Part shown: positions 25,666 through 33,450 of the stretch, in pieces | Layout of the letters: each line of letters starts with the position of its first letter | Numbering within the stretch: position 1 is the first letter of the stretch | NCBI RefSeq assembly: GCF_014841135.1 | Contig: NZ_JACYTN010000010.1 | Location: 1 to 64,000, forward strand | DNA from: Paenibacillus arenosi | GTDB taxonomy: Bacteria; Bacillota; Bacilli; Paenibacillales; Paenibacillaceae | DNA: 64,000 bases | Reading direction: 5' to 3' | Translations under genes and position numbers: made by a program | The notes under the pieces: model-generated | What the model saw: the letters and a program-made list of their open reading frames with translations, nothing else | Told to the model about the DNA's origin: nothing | Databases searched by the model: none

Positions 25666-26376
25666 TTATTGCAACAGGTGCATAAGTGGTGCATACACAA
25701 TGCAGATTTGAGCAATCCCGTATGTAATCCAAATCCATAAACGAGGATTTCTCAATTTTCTACCACCGATATCGAACCAACCAATTAAGAAGTCAGACCA
25801 AACAAATAGCAAGCCTCCTACAAGTGGAAGCAGCCACAGGCCTCCTACTGCTTGCCATAAGCCAGCAGCATATACTGCCGTGAAACCAACAAGCAGCCCA
25901 TAGACCGCTGCTCCGTTCACAATGGCTCTTGGTTGTGTAGGTACATTCAGAATGCGTCTCCATACGTATAACTGCGTTACTACAAGAACAATTGCACCTG
26001 CGATGAAAGCCTCATTATATATCGTAAACCCATTTGAATTAGCAATTTGCGTAAAGGAAATCATGTAGCATACGTGTCCAAGACCAAATGTAATCATGCC
26101 ACCAATGATAGGATGACGCCACGGTAATAACGCTGCCATTGATAAATCTCCAATAAAGGAAAGGGACATCCCTGCAGCCAGCCATACATAAGGAGTTGCA
26201 AAATCTGCCGATGCGGCTACAAGCCAAGAGGTTACCACGAGCAAGCTGCTGAATAACATGCACAGCATCTTCGGGAACTTACGTTGTCCCGAAACATCTT
26301 GCGAGGCTCGGAATGCTGCCGTACCAATCGTGCATAATTGCGCAATCCCCATTATTATCCACATTGAATTATTCAA
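25666..26376 (-). CDS. YhhN/TMEM86-family membrane protein (lysoplasmalogenase-like)
   Basis: About 236 residues with eight predicted membrane helices. It shows the two family signatures LSFIGDLSM (first half) and LLFVWSDFLIG (second half), whose Asp residues are implicated in hydrolysis of the vinyl ether bond of lysoplasmalogens in TMEM86 proteins. Bacterial members are mostly uncharacterised. The start is taken as TTG 26376, after GGGAGGGTG. An ATG four codons later is also possible, and the frame itself opens at 26424. It is a single-gene unit. Confidence 0.8.
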   Translation of the reverse strand: MNNSMWIIMGIAQLCTIGTAAFRASQDVSGQRKFPKMLCMLFSSLLVVTSWLVAASADFATPYVWLAAGMSLSFIGDLSMAALLPWRHPIIGGMITFGLGHVCYMISFTQIANSNGFTIYNEAFIAGAIVLVVTQLYVWRRILNVPTQPRAIVNGAAVYGLLVGFTAVYAAGLWQAVGGLWLLPLVGGLLFVWSDFLIGWFDIGGRKLRNPRLWIWITYGIAQICIVYAPLMHLLQ

Positions 26377-26514
26377 GGTGATTACACCCTCCCAACATGT
26401 TATCAGATATCCTTTTTGCAGCATGTGACTTAAGGTTATTTTAACATTTCTAATTAATTACATTAAGTACTACATGTCCTATTTTGACCACGACAACCAT
26501 TTACGAAATAATAG

Positions 26515-26952
26515 TTACGATTTCACAGCTCGACTCGCAAATGTTATATATTTATGGCCTACATAATTAAATATCGTGAACAAGCCCGAAGCAATCAATA
26601 TAGAAAGATTTTTATACAAAAGAGGTGACATATATTGCTCAAAGCTCTCCGCTATTTGGATAATCCAATATCCTATATAGTAAGCCGTGAAATATGCCAT
26701 GATATTAACAGCAATAAACTTGATAACGGTTGAAGTATTCGACATAGATGACTGCACTTGAAACGTATATTTCTTATTTAAAATATAGCTACAAATACCA
26801 CCTATTACATTTCCAATTGCTGTAGAGGCCCAATAATTCAATGACACGACGTTAAATAAGACATAGATAGACGTCAAGCCAACTATCGTATTCATGACCC
26901 CTACGACTAGAAACCGGGCAAACATAAACTTTTGAAAAAAAGATCTCATCAT
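26515..26952 (-). CDS. GtrA-like membrane protein
   Basis: A 145-residue protein with four predicted helices and the GtrA-family pattern: FxxFMFARFLVVGVMNTIVGLTSIYVLFN, GNVIGGICSYILNKKYTF and a C-terminal NYVGHKYITF. The family is thought to help flip undecaprenyl-phosphate-linked sugars and normally pairs with a GtrB-type transferase. The nearest one is at 24172-25152, one gene away and co-oriented. It may be co-transcribed with the Gfo/Idh/MocA gene just upstream (39-base gap). Confidence 0.88.
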   Translation of the reverse strand: MMRSFFQKFMFARFLVVGVMNTIVGLTSIYVLFNVVSLNYWASTAIGNVIGGICSYILNKKYTFQVQSSMSNTSTVIKFIAVNIMAYFTAYYIGYWIIQIAESFEQYMSPLLYKNLSILIASGLFTIFNYVGHKYITFASRAVKS

Positions 26953-26991
26953 ATTTACAACCTACTCCAGTTAATTGAATCTGCTATAAGC

Positions 26992-27897
26992 CTATGAAAG
27001 CTCCGCTACGATCTTTTCGCACAGCTCATGTGTACGTAAAGAACGCTCCCCACTCGTTTCAAATGCTTGTCCATTTCTAACACAAGTAATGAAATGATCG
27101 ATCATATCCACAAAGCCTCTGCGATACAACGTAGTCGTCCAATCGCCAAAAGGTTGGTACTGTTCCGTCTGATTCACAAATGCGGTCGTGTGCACCATGT
27201 TGTTGACTACAAATTTCTTTTGATTGCCCATCATTTCAAGACGCTCTTCCGTTATGCCAGTCTGGCGGTGCATGATGCCAATCCCCGTAGTGTCACCTGC
27301 GACTACATTTAAGATAATATAGTGCAACAATCCTTCTTCTATTTTTGCCTGCACGTGCATATCCACATCCGCTTCCCCAACATAAGCAAGCAAAGTATCT
27401 ACCACATGAATATAATCGTCTAAAATGGTCGTACGAATGTCGGATAGTGGTCCCGTTCTATTTTTTTGCATCAAAATCGTTTCCGGATTATGTATTTCTG
27501 CCTTCAAATTCCGATACATTGGGGCAAATCGACGATTGAAGCCTACCATTAGTCCAACACCACGCTGCTTAGCTAGCGATACAAGGTCTTCGGTTTCACC
27601 CAATGTATAAGCAATCGGCTTATCGACAAATACATGAACACCTGCTTCGATGAGTTCACGGATAATAATCGGATGGGCTTCAGTAGCCGCATGAACGAAA
27701 GCAGCGTCAATCTTCGTAACTATCAGTTCTTGTACGGAAGCACATTTATGTGCAACTCGATATTGCTGTGCAACTTGATTCACAACCTCTTGATTGCGAC
27801 TTGCAATCGATAATTCCACATCTGCTCTCGTGCCTAAAATGGGCAAGTATGCTTTCTTTGCTATATCTCCAATACCGATAACTCCAATTTTCATCAT
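26992..27897 (-). CDS. Gfo/Idh/MocA-family oxidoreductase
   Basis: A 301-residue NAD(P)-dependent oxidoreductase. The Rossmann domain (1-120) has GVIGIGDIAKKAYLPIL and the family signature VDKPIAYTLGE, with Lys in the EKP-like motif (here DKP). The C-terminal alpha/beta domain is that of Gfo/Idh enzymes. The substrate is unknown; relatives act on sugars or inositols or reduce biliverdin. An AGGAGG site precedes the start (two ATG codons in tandem). A Fur-box-like sequence lies 23 bases upstream, so iron control is possible. It precedes the GtrA-like gene. Confidence 0.88.
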   Translation of the reverse strand: MMKIGVIGIGDIAKKAYLPILGTRADVELSIASRNQEVVNQVAQQYRVAHKCASVQELIVTKIDAAFVHAATEAHPIIIRELIEAGVHVFVDKPIAYTLGETEDLVSLAKQRGVGLMVGFNRRFAPMYRNLKAEIHNPETILMQKNRTGPLSDIRTTILDDYIHVVDTLLAYVGEADVDMHVQAKIEEGLLHYIILNVVAGDTTGIGIMHRQTGITEERLEMMGNQKKFVVNNMVHTTAFVNQTEQYQPFGDWTTTLYRRGFVDMIDHFITCVRNGQAFETSGERSLRTHELCEKIVAELS

Positions 27898-27919
27898 AAA
27901 AAAGCCTCCTAATATGAGG

Positions 27920-27934
27920 TGATAGTCATTATTA
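27920..27934. promoter_or_regulatory. Fur-box-like site
   Basis: TGATAGTCATTATTA matches the Bacillus 7-1-7 Fur box (TGATAATNATTATCA) at 12 of 14 positions. It lies 23 bases upstream of the Gfo/Idh/MocA start. A second, weaker overlapping register ends in ATTATCA. Confidence 0.5.
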
Positions 27935-28076
27935 TCATAACACTTTCGGACTTTGAACAGGTAGAAAGATCATTTCTTCTGCTTGTTAAAGAAGATTAGA
28001 AGATACAAGTTATCAACTACTTGTCTTCTGTATTTTTCACATGTCACTGTTCATCACAACGCAGAGTCTTGAAATA

Positions 28077-28115
28077 TAAAAAAGCCAATCGAAGGCTGCA
28101 TACCCTAGATTGGCT
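28077..28115 (-). terminator. Terminator of the ferric iron transporter operon
   Basis: AGCCAATC (28083-28090) pairs with GATTGGCT (28108-28115), followed on the minus strand by six Ts. It lies about 30 bases past the ATPase gene. Confidence 0.75.
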
Positions 28116-28143
28116 GTCGTTATTTACATACTCATACATATAT

Positions 28144-28812
28144 TTAACACGAGCAGAAGTTACCTCCACTATTGGCGGTTATACAAAACTCCCGCTCGCA
28201 GATCGCCTCAATATCCGCTTGATCGTGAGAAACGAACAAACAGGTGATACCTGCTCTGCGCAAAATTTGCAGCAATTCCTTTCGAATGTTAGCTTTAAGA
28301 TGCGCATCCAAATTGCTGAATGGCTCGTCCATCAACAAAATAGACGGCTTAGGTGCAAGAGCGCGAGCCATCGCGACACGCTGCTGTTGACCACCGCTCA
28401 ACTCATGCGGGTATCGCTTCGCATAATCCGTCATCTGCACCAGCTCCAACATTTCTTGCAGCCGCTGCTTACGTTCCGAACGCTTCAGCTTATGCATCCC
28501 AAATCCGATATTGTCCGCCACATTCAGATGTGGAAACAACGCATAATCTTGAAACACCATACCAACACCACGCTGCTCCGTTTCCACCCAACATGTATCA
28601 TCCATCATCATTTTTTGATCGACTTCGATGGTCCCCTGCTCTGGTTGTTCCAATCCTGCAATAATGCGCAGCAACGTGCTCTTTCCACTGCCGCTTGCCC
28701 CCACAATACCAACAATTTCTCCCTTATTCATTGCAAAGGAGAGATTATCGATAATCGGCGTCTGCCTTTTGTTGTAACGGAATGTTAAGTTTTTAATCGA
28801 CACATACGTCAT
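28144..28812 (-). CDS. fbpC: Ferric iron ABC transporter ATPase (FbpC-like), short C-terminus
   Basis: A 222-residue ABC ATPase: Walker A GASGSGKST, Q-loop VFQDYALFPHL, signature LSGGQQQRVAMARAL, Walker B SILLMDEPFSNLD and H-loop FVSHDQAD. After the H-loop the protein ends within 20 residues in an unusual tail (…CEREFCITANSGGNFCSC) where FbpC/PotA-type ATPases normally continue with another strand and a regulatory TOBE domain of about 100 residues. It may be a naturally short form or a recently truncated one. The gene overlaps the permease by 4 bases (ATGA). It would power ferric ion import through the permease at 28809-30461. Confidence 0.85.
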   Translation of the reverse strand: MTYVSIKNLTFRYNKRQTPIIDNLSFAMNKGEIVGIVGASGSGKSTLLRIIAGLEQPEQGTIEVDQKMMMDDTCWVETEQRGVGMVFQDYALFPHLNVADNIGFGMHKLKRSERKQRLQEMLELVQMTDYAKRYPHELSGGQQQRVAMARALAPKPSILLMDEPFSNLDAHLKANIRKELLQILRRAGITCLFVSHDQADIEAICEREFCITANSGGNFCSC

Positions 28813-30461
28813 TTCGTCTTCTCCTTTTCAATATTCAGGATGCATAACACGGAGAACAAACTAATTGAGATGAGCAGTAAAGATGGCAGGGCTGCTTCAT
28901 AAATTCGCTCATCAATGGCAAATTGGTATGTTCGTGCCGCCAACGTATCGAAATTAAACGGCCGCAGCAGCATCGTTATCGGCAGCTCTTTTACAATTTC
29001 CACAAAAGTAAGGATGAACCCAGTTACAATTGAGCCTCTTAACAGTGGCAGCTCAATCTTGAAAAAGGTGCTCGCAGGCCCATGTCCAAGCGTTCTTGCC
29101 GCTTCTGAGTAGCTTCGCGGAATTTTGTCATAGCCCGTTTCGATCGCATTATAGCCTGTTGCCATGAATCGTATGACATAACCTGCCAAAAGCATAAATA
29201 GTGATGTGCTTAACCAAAGCATTCCCTTGCCCATACCTAACGAAGCGTAAATGGGAAATAACCATTTATCCAATTGGATACAGACAGCTAGTACCCCTAT
29301 TGCAATAATTGCACCAGGCACCGCATATCCTACTGTCATCAATTTCGTAAGCAAATAGGCTGGCCATGAAGACATCGTTCTCACTGTTTTTGCAGACAAA
29401 AGCGCAAGTATAAGAATGACAAAGGTAGCAATAGCAGCACCACTCAAGCTGTTCAGCGCCAACTCGATGAGATCGGCACTCCACATTTTCTCATACGTCC
29501 AAGTTGCCCATACGATTAGCTGCACAACTGGGATAACGAACGATAACAAAAATACGATCATGCAAAAAGCAGTAGCGCCAAATGCTGCCGCTCCCTTTAA
29601 AGGCTTCGGAGCTAGCGGCTTGTTCTGCTTCATCGATGTATTGTACTGCTGATTGCGACGCAAATATCTCTCCAGTACGAATATGCCAATAATAACAACC
29701 ATAAGCCATGCCGCTAGCCTCATCGCGGAGTCAACATCATACATACTGAACCACGTCTGGAAAATGGCCGTTGACAACGTCTGTACACCGAAATAGTTAG
29801 CCACGCCATAGTCGCTCAAAACTTCAAAGACGACCAGCATTAAACCTGCAATAATAGCAGGACGTGAAATGGGAAGCACGACATTGAAGAATAAGGATAG
29901 TCGTTTATGCCCTAATAGTCTTGCATTTTCAATATAGACCGCACTCTGACGCTCTAGAAACATTTTCGCAATCATAAACACATATGGGAATAAGAATAAC
30001 GTTAAAATGAACACAGCGCCTCGCGTCGACATAACCTCAATCGTGCCTGGAGTGACATGAATATCAAATTGATTGCGCAGCGTTGCTTGAATAAAGCCTG
30101 TATAGCTAGTCATCGTCGCATAGGTATATGCTGCGATATAAGGCGGCACTGCTAATGGAAGCATCAAGGCCCATCTAAACCATTTTCGCAAAGGAAACGT
30201 ATATCCAACGACAAGCCAAGCAAGCACAACACCGATAGACGTAGCAAAAAAACCGGTGAATAGCACCAGTTTCAAAGAGCCTATGACATAGTCAGTCAGT
30301 AGGAACTGTTTTACGCTTTCCCAATTATCGTTAGCTGGCCGAATCAACCCAGACAATACATACAGGATGGGCAGCAGAATAACTGCTGCCCCTGTTAGGC
30401 TAACGATCGTCCATACATTCATTCTTTTTTGCAAATTGATGAAGAGACGTCGTTTGTTCAT
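28809..30461 (-). CDS. fbpB: Ferric iron ABC transporter permease (FbpB-like)
   Basis: A permease of about 550 residues with two fused permease domains of six or so helices each. Each carries an EAA-type loop that contacts the ATPase (first half near ENARLLGHKRLSLFFNVVLPISRPAI, second half near SEAARTLGHGPASTFFKIELPLLRGSI). This duplicated layout is typical of FbpB/SfuB/HitB transporters of free Fe(III). ATG 30461 is preferred over an in-frame TTG four codons earlier; it begins two bases past the stop of the binding-protein gene. Confidence 0.92.
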   Translation of the reverse strand: MNKRRLFINLQKRMNVWTIVSLTGAAVILLPILYVLSGLIRPANDNWESVKQFLLTDYVIGSLKLVLFTGFFATSIGVVLAWLVVGYTFPLRKWFRWALMLPLAVPPYIAAYTYATMTSYTGFIQATLRNQFDIHVTPGTIEVMSTRGAVFILTLFLFPYVFMIAKMFLERQSAVYIENARLLGHKRLSLFFNVVLPISRPAIIAGLMLVVFEVLSDYGVANYFGVQTLSTAIFQTWFSMYDVDSAMRLAAWLMVVIIGIFVLERYLRRNQQYNTSMKQNKPLAPKPLKGAAAFGATAFCMIVFLLSFVIPVVQLIVWATWTYEKMWSADLIELALNSLSGAAIATFVILILALLSAKTVRTMSSWPAYLLTKLMTVGYAVPGAIIAIGVLAVCIQLDKWLFPIYASLGMGKGMLWLSTSLFMLLAGYVIRFMATGYNAIETGYDKIPRSYSEAARTLGHGPASTFFKIELPLLRGSIVTGFILTFVEIVKELPITMLLRPFNFDTLAARTYQFAIDERIYEAALPSLLLISISLFSVLCILNIEKEKTK

Positions 30462-30463
30462 GT

Positions 30464-31558
30464 TTATTTCCAACCGACCTTATTCGCAATTTCAGCTGCT
30501 TTCGGATTTAGTTCACCATATACAGCGAAGTCCAAACCTTGATGCTTGAATGTTCCCCAGCTTTTCAGCAATTCAGGCATTTCTGCCTCTTTGTTTACCG
30601 GGAATTCGAAGTTTGCTTTGGAAACCGCCGTTTGTGCTTCCTTAGCTGTCAAGAATTCGATCAATTTCAATGCATTGTCTTTGTTTTTGCTATGTTTAAC
30701 AAGTCCTGCACCACTGATGTTCAAATGCGTACCTGTCGTTTGCTGGTTCGGGAAGAATACCCCGATTTTCTCTGCTACCTTCACTTCTTCTGGATCATCA
30801 GACACAGTCATACGGCCTACATAGTACGTGTTCATAATTGCAACATCACCTGTACCTGCTACAACTGCTTTCGCTTGATCACGGTCGCCACCTTCAGGAT
30901 CACGTGCTAGGTTAGCTGCAATGCCTGCTGCCCATTTCTCAGCTTCTGCTTCACCGTTAAGAGAAATAAGAGACGCCAGCAAAGATTGATTGTACAAGTT
31001 CGTTGAAGAACGAACAAGCAGCTTGCCTTTCCACTTATCTGTTGCCAAATCTTCATACGTAGACAATTGATTTGGATTTACACGATCTTTGGCATATACA
31101 ATGACACGAGCACGCGTGGACAAACCCACCCAATGGCTATCTTTATCGCGCATATCTGCAGGAACTTGCGCATCAATAGCAGCCGATTGAATCGGTTGCA
31201 GCAAATCAGCTGTCTTCGCTGTATTGAGGATACCGCCATCTACGGTAATGAACAAATCAGCTGGTGTACTTGCACCTTCACGCTTCAAACGTTCGATAAG
31301 TTCTGGTGCCTTGCCTTCAATCACATTGACTTTGATGCCCGTTTGTTCTGTGAACTTCGCATATAGTTCAGCATCTACATCGTAATGACGTGCTGTATAA
31401 ATGTTTACTTCGTTGCTTGCTTTCGTTGCTGGCTCTTTCGCTGCTTGTCCAGCATCAGGAGCAGTGGACTTGTTACCGCCAACACAACCTGCCAACAACG
31501 TCATAATCATGACAATCGTAAGCAGCATAACTGATTTTTTGAAGTTTCTCTTCTTCAT
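30464..31558 (-). CDS. fbpA: Ferric iron-binding lipoprotein (FbpA/FutA-like)
   Basis: A lipoprotein of about 364 residues (lipobox LLAGC, Cys near residue 25) of the class that binds unchelated Fe(III). It has VNIYTARHYDVD at the start, the double-Tyr motif NTYYVGRM that provides iron ligands, and GVFFPNQQTTGTHLNISGAGLVKHSKN. The open frame extends to 31696, across a Fur box; ATG 31558 follows AGGGGGATC and is taken as the start. It is first in the fbpABC operon. A paralogue at 32316-33422 is very similar in sequence. Confidence 0.93.
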   Translation of the reverse strand: MKKRNFKKSVMLLTIVMIMTLLAGCVGGNKSTAPDAGQAAKEPATKASNEVNIYTARHYDVDAELYAKFTEQTGIKVNVIEGKAPELIERLKREGASTPADLFITVDGGILNTAKTADLLQPIQSAAIDAQVPADMRDKDSHWVGLSTRARVIVYAKDRVNPNQLSTYEDLATDKWKGKLLVRSSTNLYNQSLLASLISLNGEAEAEKWAAGIAANLARDPEGGDRDQAKAVVAGTGDVAIMNTYYVGRMTVSDDPEEVKVAEKIGVFFPNQQTTGTHLNISGAGLVKHSKNKDNALKLIEFLTAKEAQTAVSKANFEFPVNKEAEMPELLKSWGTFKHQGLDFAVYGELNPKAAEIANKVGWK

Positions 31559-31674
31559 CTTAGGTGATCCCCCTAGTCTGTAATTTACGTTCATCGAATG
31601 AATCTGAATGCTAGTTCGATAGTTCCAACACATCGTCCCTAACACTTTTGCTATCATTCTCACTCGATTCTCAT

Positions 31675-31689
31675 TGATAATGATAATCA
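31675..31689. promoter_or_regulatory. Fur box of the fbpABC operon
   Basis: TGATAATGATAATCA matches the 7-1-7 Fur box at 13 of 14 positions. In the 19-base form (31676-31694) it matches at 16 of 19. It lies about 120 bases upstream of the binding-protein start. Confidence 0.85.
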
Positions 31690-31949
31690 TCTGCAATTTC
31701 TATTGTTACTATAACCAATGAAAATGTGAAAACGGTGTGAGAAATAAAATAATTACTCGTTTTACGAATTTTTTTGAATGTTTCATCTTACGATGTAAAG
31801 ATCGTTTGATAACTGCGAATGTACGTTCTATAATAGTAAGGTGATTACATTTGCTAAATTATGCGGTCTACAACATACGATGTTTTCATTGCTGGTCGAA
31901 TGTTAGAAGCGGCAATGGAGTCCAACAATGGAAAAGGAGATTTCTCAAA

Positions 31950-32243
31950 ATGGCACCTTCAAATAAAACGCTAAGAACTTGTGAGCATGGACACAACTAC
32001 TATAAAAGCAGCGATTGTCCAACTTGTCCTGTTTGTGCACAAGAAAGCAAACCCGAAACCGGATTTCTTTCACTTTTGTCCGCACCAGCAAGACGAGCCC
32101 TGGAGCACCATGGAATTACAACGTTGCAGCAGCTCGCCACGTATAGCGAGAAAGAAATTTTAAAGCTGCATGGTATGGGACCCGCGTCATTACCTAAGCT
32201 ACGGGCTGCTTTGCAAGAAAGTGGACTCTCGTTTAAAAATTAA
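31950..32243 (+). CDS. Small protein with RNA polymerase alpha-CTD-like domain
   Basis: A 97-residue protein. The N-terminal half has a zinc-ribbon-like pattern (TCEHGHNYYKSSDCPTCPVC). The C-terminal half (about 37-94) is a helix-hairpin-helix domain like the C-terminal domain of RpoA (SAPARRALEHHGITTLQQLATYSEKEILKLHGMGPASLPKLRAAL). The open frame begins at 31851, but ATG 31950 follows AAAGGAG. Stand-alone alpha-CTD-like proteins occur widely in Paenibacillus and have no established role; DNA or nucleic acid binding is likely. It ends at a strong terminator. Confidence 0.8.
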   Translation: MAPSNKTLRTCEHGHNYYKSSDCPTCPVCAQESKPETGFLSLLSAPARRALEHHGITTLQQLATYSEKEILKLHGMGPASLPKLRAALQESGLSFKN

Positions 32244-32246
32244 AAT

Positions 32247-32290
32247 AAGGACCTCATTTTCCCCTATAGAGCGGAATTGAGGTCCTTTCG
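32247..32290. terminator. Bidirectional terminator
   Basis: AAGGACCTCA (32247-32256) pairs with TGAGGTCCTT (32278-32287), with A-rich and T-rich flanks. It lies between the convergent alpha-CTD-like gene and the second iron-binding protein gene. Confidence 0.75.
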
Positions 32291-32315
32291 TTTACATTTG
32301 TCTAGCGTATTCGAC

Positions 32316-33422
32316 TTACTTCCAACCTGCTTGCTGAAACAACTCCGCTACCTCGTGTTGATAATTACCAAGCTCCGCATAGTTAATAGCCTGCGCCTTA
32401 AATGAACCCCACTCCTTTAACAAAGGTGGCATTTCTGTTGTCTCGTTCACAGGGAACTCATAGCTTTCACTCGATAATAAGGTTTGTCCCACTTGACTCG
32501 TCATGTATTCAATAAGCTTTATCGCATTCTCTTTGTTCTTTGCATGTTTGGTCAGTCCTACTCCACTGACATTCATGTGAACCCCTGTCGTTTGCTGGTT
32601 CGGAAAATACACACCGAGGCGGCTAGCGGCTCTCACCTCTTCTGGTTTGTTGGAATTGAGCATCTGTCCAATGTAATAACTGTTCATCAGTGCAACATCC
32701 CCAACTTTATCAACGATAGCATACGCTTGGTCCCGGTCGCCGCCTTCTGGCTGACGTGCCATATTGGCAGCTATTCCATTAGCCCAGTGCCCCGCTTCTT
32801 CTGCACCGTTAAGCTTAATTAATGAAGCCAGCAGCGACTGATTGTACAAGTTGGCGGAGGAACGAACCAATACGCGACCTTTCCACTTCTCACTGGTCAA
32901 ATCCTCATACGTAGATAGCTCCTCAGGCTTCACCCGATCTTTTGCATACACAATGACACGCGCACGAGCTGAAATAGCCGTCCAATGATCATCCACATCC
33001 CGCCAACGCTCATCTACTTGCTCGACTAGTGCAGTTGAGCGTATAGGCTGAAGGACATTATTTTGCTTCGCAGCTTGCAGGGAACCACCATCCACAGTCA
33101 TAAACAAATCTGCCTCGGTATGCTCTCCTTCTCTTTTCAACTGATCGATCAATTCGTCAGCTGTCCCCTTCACTTCATTGACTTTAATGCCAGTAGCTTT
33201 TGTGAATTGTTCATATAGCTTTCGATCAACCGTATAATGCCGCGACGTATATACATGAACAACTGACTCTTTATTCACAGCTGCCTGTTCTCTCTTGTTA
33301 ACGAAGAAATTATCGTTTGTGTTCTCTCCCGTCCGATTCACTATGACACCACTGATAGCACCTATCAAAAGGACAACCAGCACCACCAGTGAGACGGTTA
33401 TGACGGAAACTTTCTTATTCAT
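32316..33422 (-). CDS. Membrane-anchored FbpA-like iron-binding protein linked to a two-component system
   Basis: About 368 residues, paralogous to FbpA at 30464 over the whole binding domain (VYTSRHYTVDRKLYEQF, NSYYIGQM with the tyrosine pair, GVYFPNQQTTGVHMNVSGVGLTKHAKN). It has no lipobox cysteine: the N-terminus is a single hydrophobic helix (about 5-29) ending in VIVNRTGEN, suggesting an uncleaved membrane anchor. ATG 33422 follows AAAGG; the frame is open from 33479. It is third in a unit of response regulator, kinase and this protein, not with permease genes. A role as an iron-loaded co-sensor for the kinase is a plausible inference; it could also feed the adjacent fbp permease. Confidence 0.85.
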   Translation of the reverse strand: MNKKVSVITVSLVVLVVLLIGAISGVIVNRTGENTNDNFFVNKREQAAVNKESVVHVYTSRHYTVDRKLYEQFTKATGIKVNEVKGTADELIDQLKREGEHTEADLFMTVDGGSLQAAKQNNVLQPIRSTALVEQVDERWRDVDDHWTAISARARVIVYAKDRVKPEELSTYEDLTSEKWKGRVLVRSSANLYNQSLLASLIKLNGAEEAGHWANGIAANMARQPEGGDRDQAYAIVDKVGDVALMNSYYIGQMLNSNKPEEVRAASRLGVYFPNQQTTGVHMNVSGVGLTKHAKNKENAIKLIEYMTSQVGQTLLSSESYEFPVNETTEMPPLLKEWGSFKAQAINYAELGNYQHEVAELFQQAGWK

Positions 33423-33450
33423 TCGCACATACCTTTCACTCTTATGGTAT

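Noticed and set aside
28021-28788. 255-codon plus-strand open frame
   Set aside because: It is the antisense shadow of the FbpC-like ATPase, which has all ABC motifs on the minus strand. Its composition is Arg/His/Leu-rich, as is typical of shadows.
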